From the NCBI GenBank assembly GCA_958496175.1, contig OY292276.1, forward strand, positions 59,409,080 to 59,473,079: a stretch of 64,000 nt of DNA. The letters are read 5' to 3'. A model generated the notes under the pieces. It worked only from the letters and a program-made list of their open reading frames with translations. It did not search any database and had not been told where the DNA came from. The number at the start of each line of letters is the position of its first letter. The first letter of the stretch is position 1. The stretch comes from Sisyra terminalis (Eukaryota; Arthropoda; Insecta; Neuroptera; Sisyridae). The position numbers and the translations under genes were made by a program. Below are positions 23,871 to 37,500 of the stretch, one piece after another.

Positions 23871-26215
23871 ATGCAATTGTTGAAGAAGCCACATTCGTCT
23901 CTCCCTCTTAGTGGGAAGTGTTCATCCCTCAAACTGCCTGTTCATCCCTTAAACGTGGTTTGTTTGGGGAAAAATTTGCACAGCATGTACAGTAGGACTT
24001 ATACTTTCGATTGGCACCCTAAAAAAGAAATTTTCAAATTTGACCGTTTTCGAGAAAAATCAACGATGGTTAACCCACGGTTTTTTTTGGCGAAAAATCT
24101 TTTTGTCTCGAAATCGAAAAAGATTGTTATATCATCGTTCTATACATCGTTACGAACCCGAAACTGCCTTTGGTTCGAAAATCATCCCTTATATAACGAT
24201 GGTACATGCAATTGTTGAAGAAGCCACATTCGTCTCTCCCTCTTAGTGGGAAGTGTTCATCCCTCAAACTGCCTGTTCATCCCTTAAACGTGGTTTGTTT
24301 GGGGAAAAATTTGCACAGCATGTACAGTAGGACTTATACTTTCGATTGGCACCCTAAAAAAGAAATTTTCAAATTTGACCGTTTTCGAGAAAAATCAACG
24401 ATGGTTAACCCACGGTTTTTTTTGGCGAAAAATCTTTTTGTCTCGAAATCGAAAAAGATTGTTATATCATCGTTCTATACATCGTTACGAACCCGAAACT
24501 GCCTTTGGTTCGAAAATCATCCCTTATATAACGATGGTATATGCAATTGTTGAAGAAGCCACATTCGTCTCTCCCTCTTAGTGGGAAGTGTTCATCCCTC
24601 AAACTGCCTGTTCATCCCTTAAACGTGGTTTGTTTGGGGAAAAATTTGCACAGCATGTACAGTAGGACTTATACTTTCGATTGGCACCCTAAAAAAGAAA
24701 TTTTCAAATTTGACCGTTTTCGAGAAAAATCAACGATGGTTAACCCACGGTTTTTTTTGGCGAAAAATCTTTTTGTCTCGAAATCGAAAAAGATTGTTAT
24801 ATCATCGTTCTATACATCGTTACGAACCCGAAACTGCCTTTGGTTCGAAAATCATCCCTTATATAACGATGGTATATGCAATTGTTGAAGAAGCCACATT
24901 CGTCTCTCCCTCTTAGTGGGAAGTGTTCATCCCTCAAACTGCCTGTTCATCCCTTAAACGTGGTTTGTTTGGGGAAAAATTTGCACAGCATGTACAGTAG
25001 GACTTATACTTTCGATTGGCACCCTAAAAAAGAAATTTTCAAATTTGACCGTTTTCGAGAAAAATCAACGATGGTTAACCCACGGTTTTTTTTGGCGAAA
25101 AATCTTTTTGTCTCGAAATCGAAAAAGATTGTTATATCATCGTTCTATACATCGTTACGAACCCGAAACTGCCTTTGGTTCGAAAATCATCCCTTATATA
25201 ACGATGGTACATGCAATTGTTGAAGAAGCCACATTCGTCTCTCCCTCTTAGTGGGAAGTGTTCATCCCTCAAACTGCCTGTTCATCCCTTAAACGTGGTT
25301 TGTTTGGGGAAAAATTTGCACAGCATGTACAGTAGGACTTATACTTTCGATTGGCACCCTAAAAAAGAAATTTTCAAATTTGACCGTTTTCGAGAAAAAT
25401 CAACGATGGTTAACCCACGGTTTTTTTTGGCGAAAAATCTTTTTGTCTCGAAATCGAAAAAGATTGTTATATCATCGTTCTATACATCGTTACGAACCCG
25501 AAACTGCCTTTGGTTCGAAAATCATCCCTTATATAACGATGGTATATGCAATTGTTGAAGAAGCCACATTCGTCTCTCCCTCTTAGTGGGAAGTGTTCAT
25601 CCCTCAAACTGCCTGTTCATCCCTTAAACGTGGTTTGTTTGGGGAAAAATTTGCACAGCATGTACAGTAGGACTTATACTTTCGATTGGCACCCTAAAAA
25701 AGAAATTTTCAAATTTGACCGTTTTCGAGAAAAATCAACGATGGTTAACCCACGGTTTTTTTTGGCGAAAAATCTTTTTGTCTCGAAATCGAAAAAGATT
25801 GTTATATCATCGTTCTATACATCGTTACGAACCCGAAACTGCCTTTGGTTCGAAAATCATCCCTTATATAACGATGGTACATGCAATTGTTGAAGAAGCC
25901 ACATTCGTCTCTCCCTCTTAGTGGGAAGTGTTCATCCCTCAAACTGCCTGTTCATCCCTTAAACGTGGTTTGTTTGGGGAAAAATTTGCACAGCATGTAC
26001 AGTAGGACTTATACTTTCGATTGGCACCCTAAAAAAGAAATTTTAAAATTTGACCGTTTTCGAGAAAAATCAACGATGGTTAACCCACGGTTTTTTTTGG
26101 CGAAAAATCTTTTTGTCTCGAAATCGAAAAAGATTGTTATATCATCGTTCTATACATCGTTACGAACCCGAAACTGCCTTTGGTTCGAAAATCATCCCTT
26201 ATATAACGATGGTAT
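23871..26215 (+). repeat. 7-unit marker pattern, first copy
   Basis: Read unit by unit for the position-335 (T) and position-165 (A) markers, the order is none, T, T, none, T, none, A+T. The same order starts 3015 bp (nine units) further right. Neighbouring units on either side do not match, so the shared block is about 2.3 kb. Confidence 0.6.
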
Positions 26216-26885
26216 ATGCAATTGTTGAAGAAGCCACATTCGTCTCTCCCTCTTAGTGGGAAGTGTTCATCCCTCAAACTGCCTGTTCATCCCTTAAACG
26301 TGGTTTGTTTGGGGAAAAATTTGCACAGCATGTACAGTAGGACTTATACTTTCGATTGGCACCCTAAAAAAGAAATTTTCAAATTTGACCGTTTTCGAGA
26401 AAAATCAACGATGGTTAACCCACGGTTTTTTTTGGCGAAAAATCTTTTTGTCTCGAAATCGAAAAAGATTGTTATATCATCGTTCTATACATCGTTACGA
26501 ACCCGAAACTGCCTTTGGTTCGAAAATCATCCCTTATATAACGATGGTACATGCAATTGTTGAAGAAGCCACATTCGTCTCTCCCTCTTAGTGGGAAGTG
26601 TTCATCCCTCAAACTGCCTGTTCATCCCTTAAACGTGGTTTGTTTGGGGAAAAATTTGCACAGCATGTACAGTAGGACTTATACTTTCGATTGGCACCCT
26701 AAAAAAGAAATTTTAAAATTTGACCGTTTTCGAGAAAAATCAACGATGGTTAACCCACGGTTTTTTTTGGCGAAAAATCTTTTTGTCTCGAAATCGAAAA
26801 AGATTGTTATATCATCGTTCTATACATCGTTACGAACCCGAAACTGCCTTTGGTTCGAAAATCATCCCTTATATAACGATGGTAC

Positions 26886-29230
26886 ATGCAATTGTTGAAG
26901 AAGCCACATTCGTCTCTCCCTCTTAGTGGGAAGTGTTCATCCCTCAAACTGCCTGTTCATCCCTTAAACGTGGTTTGTTTGGGGAAAAATTTGCACAGCA
27001 TGTACAGTAGGACTTATACTTTCGATTGGCACCCTAAAAAAGAAATTTTCAAATTTGACCGTTTTCGAGAAAAATCAACGATGGTTAACCCACGGTTTTT
27101 TTTGGCGAAAAATCTTTTTGTCTCGAAATCGAAAAAGATTGTTATATCATCGTTCTATACATCGTTACGAACCCGAAACTGCCTTTGGTTCGAAAATCAT
27201 CCCTTATATAACGATGGTACATGCAATTGTTGAAGAAGCCACATTCGTCTCTCCCTCTTAGTGGGAAGTGTTCATCCCTCAAACTGCCTGTTCATCCCTT
27301 AAACGTGGTTTGTTTGGGGAAAAATTTGCACAGCATGTACAGTAGGACTTATACTTTCGATTGGCACCCTAAAAAAGAAATTTTCAAATTTGACCGTTTT
27401 CGAGAAAAATCAACGATGGTTAACCCACGGTTTTTTTTGGCGAAAAATCTTTTTGTCTCGAAATCGAAAAAGATTGTTATATCATCGTTCTATACATCGT
27501 TACGAACCCGAAACTGCCTTTGGTTCGAAAATCATCCCTTATATAACGATGGTATATGCAATTGTTGAAGAAGCCACATTCGTCTCTCCCTCTTAGTGGG
27601 AAGTGTTCATCCCTCAAACTGCCTGTTCATCCCTTAAACGTGGTTTGTTTGGGGAAAAATTTGCACAGCATGTACAGTAGGACTTATACTTTCGATTGGC
27701 ACCCTAAAAAAGAAATTTTCAAATTTGACCGTTTTCGAGAAAAATCAACGATGGTTAACCCACGGTTTTTTTTGGCGAAAAATCTTTTTGTCTCGAAATC
27801 GAAAAAGATTGTTATATCATCGTTCTATACATCGTTACGAACCCGAAACTGCCTTTGGTTCGAAAATCATCCCTTATATAACGATGGTATATGCAATTGT
27901 TGAAGAAGCCACATTCGTCTCTCCCTCTTAGTGGGAAGTGTTCATCCCTCAAACTGCCTGTTCATCCCTTAAACGTGGTTTGTTTGGGGAAAAATTTGCA
28001 CAGCATGTACAGTAGGACTTATACTTTCGATTGGCACCCTAAAAAAGAAATTTTCAAATTTGACCGTTTTCGAGAAAAATCAACGATGGTTAACCCACGG
28101 TTTTTTTTGGCGAAAAATCTTTTTGTCTCGAAATCGAAAAAGATTGTTATATCATCGTTCTATACATCGTTACGAACCCGAAACTGCCTTTGGTTCGAAA
28201 ATCATCCCTTATATAACGATGGTACATGCAATTGTTGAAGAAGCCACATTCGTCTCTCCCTCTTAGTGGGAAGTGTTCATCCCTCAAACTGCCTGTTCAT
28301 CCCTTAAACGTGGTTTGTTTGGGGAAAAATTTGCACAGCATGTACAGTAGGACTTATACTTTCGATTGGCACCCTAAAAAAGAAATTTTCAAATTTGACC
28401 GTTTTCGAGAAAAATCAACGATGGTTAACCCACGGTTTTTTTTGGCGAAAAATCTTTTTGTCTCGAAATCGAAAAAGATTGTTATATCATCGTTCTATAC
28501 ATCGTTACGAACCCGAAACTGCCTTTGGTTCGAAAATCATCCCTTATATAACGATGGTATATGCAATTGTTGAAGAAGCAACATTCGTCTCTCCCTCTTA
28601 GTGGGAAGTGTTCATCCCTCAAACTGCCTGTTCATCCCTTAAACGTGGTTTGTTTGGGGAAAAATTTGCACAGCATGTACAGTAGGACTTATACTTTCGA
28701 TTGGCACCCTAAAAAAGAAATTTTCAAATTTGACCGTTTTCGAGAAAAATCAACGATGGTTAACCCACGGTTTTTTTTGGCGAAAAATCTTTTTGTCTCG
28801 AAATCGAAAAAGATTGTTATATCATCGTTCTATACATCGTTACGAACCCGAAACTGCCTTTGGTTCGAAAATCATCCCTTATATAACGATGGTACATGCA
28901 ATTGTTGAAGAAGCCACATTCGTCTCTCCCTCTTAGTGGGAAGTGTTCATCCCTCAAACTGCCTGTTCATCCCTTAAACGTGGTTTGTTTGGGGAAAAAT
29001 TTGCACAGCATGTACAGTAGGACTTATACTTTCGATTGGCACCCTAAAAAAGAAATTTTAAAATTTGACCGTTTTCGAGAAAAATCAACGATGGTTAACC
29101 CACGGTTTTTTTTGGCGAAAAATCTTTTTGTCTCGAAATCGAAAAAGATTGTTATATCATCGTTCTATACATCGTTACGAACCCGAAACTGCCTTTGGTT
29201 CGAAAATCATCCCTTATATAACGATGGTAT
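26886..29230 (+). repeat. 7-unit marker pattern, second copy
   Basis: It repeats the marker order of 23871-26215 at a nine-unit offset. The sixth unit (28561) additionally has C to A at 28580, a private change that arose after copying, or was lost from the other copy. Confidence 0.6.
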
Positions 29231-29900
29231 ATGCAATTGTTGAAGAAGCCACATTCGTCTCTCCCTCTTAGTGGGAAGTGTTCATCCCTCAAACTGCCTG
29301 TTCATCCCTTAAACGTGGTTTGTTTGGGGAAAAATTTGCACAGCATGTACAGTAGGACTTATACTTTCGATTGGCACCCTAAAAAAGAAATTTTCAAATT
29401 TGACCGTTTTCGAGAAAAATCAACGATGGTTAACCCACGGTTTTTTTTGGCGAAAAATCTTTTTGTCTCGAAATCGAAAAAGATTGTTATATCATCGTTC
29501 TATACATCGTTACGAACCCGAAACTGCCTTTGGTTCGAAAATCATCCCTTATATAACGATGGTATATGCAATTGTTGAAGAAGCCACATTCGTCTCTCCC
29601 TCTTAGTGGGAAGTGTTCATCCCTCAAACTGCCTGTTCATCCCTTAAACGTGGTTTGTTTGGGGAAAAATTTGCACAGCATGTACAGTAGGACTTATACT
29701 TTCGATTGGCACCCTAAAAAAGAAATTTTCAAATTTGACCGTTTTCGAGAAAAATCAACGATGGTTAACCCACGGTTTTTTTTGGCGAAAAATCTTTTTG
29801 TCTCGAAATCGAAAAAGATTGTTATATCATCGTTCTATACATCGTTACGAACCCGAAACTGCCTTTGGTTCGAAAATCATCCCTTATATAACGATGGTAC

Positions 29901-31910
29901 ATGCAATTGTTGAAGAAGCCACATTCGTCTCTCCCTCTTAGTGGGAAGTGTTCATCCCTCAAACTGCCTGTTCATCCCTTAAACGTGGTTTGTTTGGGGA
30001 AAAATTTGCACAGCATGTACAGTAGGACTTATACTTTCGATTGGCACCCTAAAAAAGAAATTTTCAAATTTGACCGTTTTCGAGAAAAATCAACGATGGT
30101 TAACCCTCGGTTTTTTTTGGCGAAAAATCTTTTTGTCTCGAAATCGAAAAAGATTGTTATATCATCGTTCTATACATCGTTACGAACCCGAAACTGCCTT
30201 TGGTTCGAAAATCATCCCTTATATAACGATGGTACATGCAATTGTTGAAGAAGCCACATTCGTCTCTCCCTCTTAGTGGGAAGTGTTCATCCCTCAAACT
30301 GCCTGTTCATCCCTTAAACGTGGTTTGTTTGGGGAAAAATTTGCACAGCATGTACAGTAGGACTTATACTTTCGATTGGCACCCTAAAAAAGAAATTTTC
30401 AAATTTGACCGTTTTCGAGAAAAATCAACGATGGTTAACCCACGGTTTTTTTTGGCGAAAAATCTTTTTGTCTCGAAATCGAAAAAGATTGTTATATCAT
30501 CGTTCTATACATCGTTACGAACCCGAAACTGCCTTTGGTTCGAAAATCATCCCTTATATAACGATGGTATATGCAATTGTTGAAGAAGCCACATTCGTCT
30601 CTCCCTCTTAGTGGGAAGTGTTCATCCCTCAAACTGCCTGTTCATCCCTTAAACGTGGTTTGTTTGGGGAAAAATTTGCACAGCATGTACAGTAGGACTT
30701 ATACTTTCGATTGGCACCCTAAAAAAGAAATTTTCAAATTTGACCGTTTTCGAGAAAAATCAACGATGGTTAACCCACGGTTTTTTTTGGCGAAAAATCT
30801 TTTTGTCTCGAAATCGAAAAAGATTGTTATATCATCGTTCTATACATCGTTACGAACCCGAAACTGCCTTTGGTTCGAAAATCATCCCTTATATAACGAT
30901 GGTACATGCAATTGTTGAAGAAGCCACATTCGTCTCTCCCTCTTAGTGGGAAGTGTTCATCCCTCAAACTGCCTGTTCATCCCTTAAACGTGGTTTGTTT
31001 GGGGAAAAATTTGCACAGCATGTACAGTAGGACTTATACTTTCGATTGGCACCCTAAAAAAGAAATTTTCAAATTTGACCGTTTTCGAGAAAAATCAACG
31101 ATGGTTAACCCACGGTTTTTTTTGGCGAAAAATCTTTTTGTCTCGAAATCGAAAAAGATTGTTATATCATCGTTCTATACATCGTTACGAACCCGAAACT
31201 GCCTTTGGTTCGAAAATCATCCCTTATATAACGATGGTATATGCAATTGTTGAAGAAGCCACATTCGTCTCTCCCTCTTAGTGGGAAGTGTTCATCCCTC
31301 AAACTGCCTGTTCATCCCTTAAACGTGGTTTGTTTGGGGAAAAATTTGCACAGCATGTACAGTAGGACTTATACTTTCGATTGGCACCCTAAAAAAGAAA
31401 TTTTCAAATTTGACCGTTTTCGAGAAAAATCAACGATGGTTAACCCACGGTTTTTTTTGGCGAAAAATCTTTTTGTCTCGAAATCGAAAAAGATTGTTAT
31501 ATCATCGTTCTATACATCGTTACGAACCCGAAACTGCCTTTGGTTCGAAAATCATCCCTTATATAACGATGGTACATGCAATTGTTGAAGAAGCCACATT
31601 CGTCTCTCCCTCTTAGTGGGAAGTGTTCATCCCTCAAACTGCCTGTTCATCCCTTAAACGTGGTTTGTTTGGGGAAAAATTTGCACAGCATGTACAGTAG
31701 GACTTATACTTTCGATTGGCACCCTAAAAAAGAAATTTTCAAATTTGACCGTTTTCGAGAAAAATCAACGATGGTTAACCCTCGGTTTTTTTTGGCGAAA
31801 AATCTTTTTGTCTCGAAATCGAAAAAGATTGTTATATCATCGTTCTATACATCGTTACGAACCCGAAACTGCCTTTGGTTCGAAAATCATCCCTTATATA
31901 ACGATGGTAC
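29901..31910 (+). repeat. A-to-T marker pair at 5-unit spacing
   Basis: Units at 29901 and 31576 share A to T at monomer position 207 (30107 and 31782), turning CCCACGG into CCCTCGG. They are exactly 1675 bp apart. I saw this base nowhere else. Confidence 0.75.
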
Positions 31911-33250
31911 ATGCAATTGTTGAAGAAGCCACATTCGTCTCTCCCTCTTAGTGGGAAGTGTTCATCCCTCAAACTGCCTGTTCATCCCTTAAACGTGGTT
32001 TGTTTGGGGAAAAATTTGCACAGCATGTACAGTAGGACTTATACTTTCGATTGGCACCCTAAAAAAGAAATTTTCAAATTTGACCGTTTTCGAGAAAAAT
32101 CAACGATGGTTAACCCACGGTTTTTTTTGGCGAAAAATCTTTTTGTCTCGAAATCGAAAAAGATTGTTATATCATCGTTCTATACATCGTTACGAACCCG
32201 AAACTGCCTTTGGTTCGAAAATCATCCCTTATATAACGATGGTACATGCAATTGTTGAAGAAGCCACATTCGTCTCTCCCTCTTAGTGGGAAGTGTTCAT
32301 CCCTCAAACTGCCTGTTCATCCCTTAAACGTGGTTTGTTTGGGGAAAAATTTGCACAGCATGTACAGTAGGACTTATACTTTCGATTGGCACCCTAAAAA
32401 AGAAATTTTCAAATTTGACCGTTTTCGAGAAAAATCAACGATGGTTAACCCACGGTTTTTTTTGGCGAAAAATCTTTTTGTCTCGAAATCGAAAAAGATT
32501 GTTATATCATCGTTCTATACATCGTTACGAACCCGAAACTGCCTTTGGTTCGAAAATCATCCCTTATATAACGATGGTACATGCAATTGTTGAAGAAGCC
32601 ACATTCGTCTCTCCCTCTTAGTGGGAAGTGTTCATCCCTCAAACTGCCTGTTCATCCCTTAAACGTGGTTTGTTTGGGGAAAAATTTGCACAGCATGTAC
32701 AGTAGGACTTATACTTTCGATTGGCACCCTAAAAAAGAAATTTTCAAATTTGACCGTTTTCGAGAAAAATCAACGATGGTTAACCCACGGTTTTTTTTGG
32801 CGAAAAATCTTTTTGTCTCGAAATCGAAAAAGATTGTTATATCATCGTTCTATACATCGTTACGAACCCGAAACTGCCTTTGGTTCGAAAATCATCCCTT
32901 ATATAACGATGGTACATGCAATTGTTGAAGAAGCCACATTCGTCTCTCCCTCTTAGTGGGAAGTGTTCATCCCTCAAACTGCCTGTTCATCCCTTAAACG
33001 TGGTTTGTTTGGGGAAAAATTTGCACAGCATGTACAGTAGGACTTATACTTTCGATTGGCACCCTAAAAAAGAAATTTTCAAATTTGACCGTTTTCGAGA
33101 AAAATCAACGATGGTTAACCCACGGTTTTTTTTGGCGAAAAATCTTTTTGTCTCGAAATCGAAAAAGATTGTTATATCATCGTTCTATACATCGTTACGA
33201 ACCCGAAACTGCCTTTGGTTCGAAAATCATCCCTTATATAACGATGGTAC

Positions 33251-33586
33251 ATGCAATTGTTGAAGAAGCCACATTCGTCTCTCCCTCTTAGTGGGAAGTG
33301 TTCATCCCTCAAACTGCCTGTTCATCCCTTAAACGTGGTTTGTTTGGGGAAAAATTTGCACAGCATGTACAGTAGGACTTATACTTTCGATTGGCACCCT
33401 AAAAAAGAAATTTTCAAATTTGACCGTTTTCGAGAAAAATCAACGATGGTTAACCCACGGTTTTTTTTTGGCGAAAAATCTTTTTGTCTCGAAATCGAAA
33501 AAGATTGTTATATCATCGTTCTATACATCGTTACGAACCCGAAACTGCCTTTGGTTCGAAAATCATCCCTTATATAACGATGGTAC
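33251..33586 (+). repeat. 336-bp monomer with nine-T run
   Basis: The T run at 33461-33469 has nine T instead of eight, giving a 336-bp unit and shifting the phase of the array by one base. It is either real slippage or a homopolymer sequencing error. Confidence 0.85.
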
Positions 33587-34256
33587 ATGCAATTGTTGAA
33601 GAAGCCACATTCGTCTCTCCCTCTTAGTGGGAAGTGTTCATCCCTCAAACTGCCTGTTCATCCCTTAAACGTGGTTTGTTTGGGGAAAAATTTGCACAGC
33701 ATGTACAGTAGGACTTATACTTTCGATTGGCACCCTAAAAAAGAAATTTTCAAATTTGACCGTTTTCGAGAAAAATCAACGATGGTTAACCCACGGTTTT
33801 TTTTGGCGAAAAATCTTTTTGTCTCGAAATCGAAAAAGATTGTTATATCATCGTTCTATACATCGTTACGAACCCGAAACTGCCTTTGGTTCGAAAATCA
33901 TCCCTTATATAACGATGGTATATGCAATTGTTGAAGAAGCCACATTCGTCTCTCCCTCTTAGTGGGAAGTGTTCATCCCTCAAACTGCCTGTTCATCCCT
34001 TAAACGTGGTTTGTTTGGGGAAAAATTTGCACAGCATGTACAGTAGGACTTATACTTTCGATTGGCACCCTAAAAAAGAAATTTTCAAATTTGACCGTTT
34101 TCGAGAAAAATCAACGATGGTTAACCCACGGTTTTTTTTGGCGAAAAATCTTTTTGTCTCGAAATCGAAAAAGATTGTTATATCATCGTTCTATACATCG
34201 TTACGAACCCGAAACTGCCTTTGGTTCGAAAATCATCCCTTATATAACGATGGTAC

Positions 34257-34591
34257 ATGCAATTGTTGAAGAAGCCACATTCGTCTCTCCCTCTTAGTGG
34301 GAAGTGTTCATCCCTCAAACTGCCTGTTCATCCCTTAAACGTGGTTTGTTTGGGGAAAAATTTGCACAGCATGTACAGTAGGACTTATACTTTCGATTGG
34401 CACCCTAAAAAAGAAATTTTCAAATTTGACCGTTTTCGAGAAAAATCAACGATGGTTAACCCACGGTTTTTTTTGGCGAAAAATCTTTTTGTCTCGAAAT
34501 CGAAAAAGATTGGTATATCATCGTTCTATACATCGTTACGAACCCGAAACTGCCTTTGGTTCGAAAATCATCCCTTATATAACGATGGTAC
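34257..34591 (+). repeat. monomer with private T to G change
   Basis: T to G at 34513 (monomer position 257) changes GATTGTTAT to GATTGGTAT. It removes a stop on the minus strand and so creates a spurious 65-codon open frame (34456-34653), which I do not regard as a gene. Confidence 0.8.
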
Positions 34592-37500
34592 ATGCAATTG
34601 TTGAAGAAGCCACATTCGTCTCTCCCTCTTAGTGGGAAGTGTTCATCCCTCAAACTGCCTGTTCATCCCTTAAACGTGGTTTGTTTGGGGAAAAATTTGC
34701 ACAGCATGTACAGTAGGACTTATACTTTCGATTGGCACCCTAAAAAAGAAATTTTCAAATTTGACCGTTTTCGAGAAAAATCAACGATGGTTAACCCACG
34801 GTTTTTTTTGGCGAAAAATCTTTTTGTCTCGAAATCGAAAAAGATTGTTATATCATCGTTCTATACATCGTTACGAACCCGAAACTGCCTTTGGTTCGAA
34901 AATCATCCCTTATATAACGATGGTACATGCAATTGTTGAAGAAGCCACATTCGTCTCTCCCTCTTAGTGGGAAGTGTTCATCCCTCAAACTGCCTGTTCA
35001 TCCCTTAAACGTGGTTTGTTTGGGGAAAAATTTGCACAGCATGTACAGTAGGACTTATACTTTCGATTGGCACCCTAAAAAAGAAATTTTCAAATTTGAC
35101 CGTTTTCGAGAAAAATCAACGATGGTTAACCCACGGTTTTTTTTGGCGAAAAATCTTTTTGTCTCGAAATCGAAAAAGATTGTTATATCATCGTTCTATA
35201 CATCGTTACGAACCCGAAACTGCCTTTGGTTCGAAAATCATCCCTTATATAACGATGGTACATGCAATTGTTGAAGAAGCCACATTCGTCTCTCCCTCTT
35301 AGTGGGAAGTGTTCATCCCTCAAACTGCCTGTTCATCCCTTAAACGTGGTTTGTTTGGGGAAAAATTTGCACAGCATGTACAGTAGGACTTATACTTTCG
35401 ATTGGCACCCTAAAAAAGAAATTTTCAAATTTGACCGTTTTCGAGAAAAATCAACGATGGTTAACCCACGGTTTTTTTTGGCGAAAAATCTTTTTGTCTC
35501 GAAATCGAAAAAGATTGTTATATCATCGTTCTATACATCGTTACGAACCCGAAACTGCCTTTGGTTCGAAAATCATCCCTTATATAACGATGGTACATGC
35601 AATTGTTGAAGAAGCCACATTCGTCTCTCCCTCTTAGTGGGAAGTGTTCATCCCTCAAACTGCCTGTTCATCCCTTAAACGTGGTTTGTTTGGGGAAAAA
35701 TTTGCACAGCATGTACAGTAGGACTTATACTTTCGATTGGCACCCTAAAAAAGAAATTTTCAAATTTGACCGTTTTCGAGAAAAATCAACGATGGTTAAC
35801 CCACGGTTTTTTTTGGCGAAAAATCTTTTTGTCTCGAAATCGAAAAAGATTGTTATATCATCGTTCTATACATCGTTACGAACCCGAAACTGCCTTTGGT
35901 TCGAAAATCATCCCTTATATAACGATGGTACATGCAATTGTTGAAGAAGCCACATTCGTCTCTCCCTCTTAGTGGGAAGTGTTCATCCCTCAAACTGCCT
36001 GTTCATCCCTTAAACGTGGTTTGTTTGGGGAAAAATTTGCACAGCATGTACAGTAGGACTTATACTTTCGATTGGCACCCTAAAAAAGAAATTTTCAAAT
36101 TTGACCGTTTTCGAGAAAAATCAACGATGGTTAACCCACGGTTTTTTTTGGCGAAAAATCTTTTTGTCTCGAAATCGAAAAAGATTGTTATATCATCGTT
36201 CTATACATCGTTACGAACCCGAAACTGCCTTTGGTTCGAAAATCATCCCTTATATAACGATGGTACATGCAATTGTTGAAGAAGCCACATTCGTCTCTCC
36301 CTCTTAGTGGGAAGTGTTCATCCCTCAAACTGCCTGTTCATCCCTTAAACGTGGTTTGTTTGGGGAAAAATTTGCACAGCATGTACAGTAGGACTTATAC
36401 TTTCGATTGGCACCCTAAAAAAGAAATTTTCAAATTTGACCGTTTTCGAGAAAAATCAACGATGGTTAACCCACGGTTTTTTTTGGCGAAAAATCTTTTT
36501 GTCTCGAAATCGAAAAAGATTGTTATATCATCGTTCTATACATCGTTACGAACCCGAAACTGCCTTTGGTTCGAAAATCATCCCTTATATAACGATGGTA
36601 CATGCAATTGTTGAAGAAGCCACATTCGTCTCTCCCTCTTAGTGGGAAGTGTTCATCCCTCAAACTGCCTGTTCATCCCTTAAACGTGGTTTGTTTGGGG
36701 AAAAATTTGCACAGCATGTACAGTAGGACTTATACTTTCGATTGGCACCCTAAAAAAGAAATTTTCAAATTTGACCGTTTTCGAGAAAAATCAACGATGG
36801 TTAACCCACGGTTTTTTTTGGCGAAAAATCTTTTTGTCTCGAAATCGAAAAAGATTGTTATATCATCGTTCTATACATCGTTACGAACCCGAAACTGCCT
36901 TTGGTTCGAAAATCATCCCTTATATAACGATGGTACATGCAATTGTTGAAGAAGCCACATTCGTCTCTCCCTCTTAGTGGGAAGTGTTCATCCCTCAAAC
37001 TGCCTGTTCATCCCTTAAACGTGGTTTGTTTGGGGAAAAATTTGCACAGCATGTACAGTAGGACTTATACTTTCGATTGGCACCCTAAAAAAGAAATTTT
37101 CAAATTTGACCGTTTTCGAGAAAAATCAACGATGGTTAACCCACGGTTTTTTTTGGCGAAAAATCTTTTTGTCTCGAAATCGAAAAAGATTGTTATATCA
37201 TCGTTCTATACATCGTTACGAACCCGAAACTGCCTTTGGTTCGAAAATCATCCCTTATATAACGATGGTACATGCAATTGTTGAAGAAGCCACATTCGTC
37301 TCTCCCTCTTAGTGGGAAGTGTTCATCCCTCAAACTGCCTGTTCATCCCTTAAACGTGGTTTGTTTGGGGAAAAATTTGCACAGCATGTACAGTAGGACT
37401 TATACTTTCGATTGGCACCCTAAAAAAGAAATTTTCAAATTTGACCGTTTTCGAGAAAAATCAACGATGGTTAACCCACGGTTTTTTTTGGCGAAAAATC

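Larger units (their letters stand above)
14826..31910 (+). repeat. 51-unit mosaic of position-335 and position-165 markers
   Basis: Two substitutions are interspersed here: C to T at monomer position 335 (GGTATATGC at the unit boundary) and C to A at position 165 (TTTTAAAATT). The first occurs in 23 units of this domain; outside it I saw it only in the units at 7456, 8126 and 33587. The second occurs in nine units starting 17841, 19181, 21191, 22196, 22531, 23201, 25881, 26551 and 28896, all in this domain. The two occur together in some units and apart in others, so exchange between units has shuffled them. Confidence 0.85.

Noticed and set aside
34456..34653. Minus-strand open frame of 65 codons
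   Set aside because: It is opened by the single T-to-G change at 34513, which removes a stop. It occurs in one unit only and has no recognisable content.
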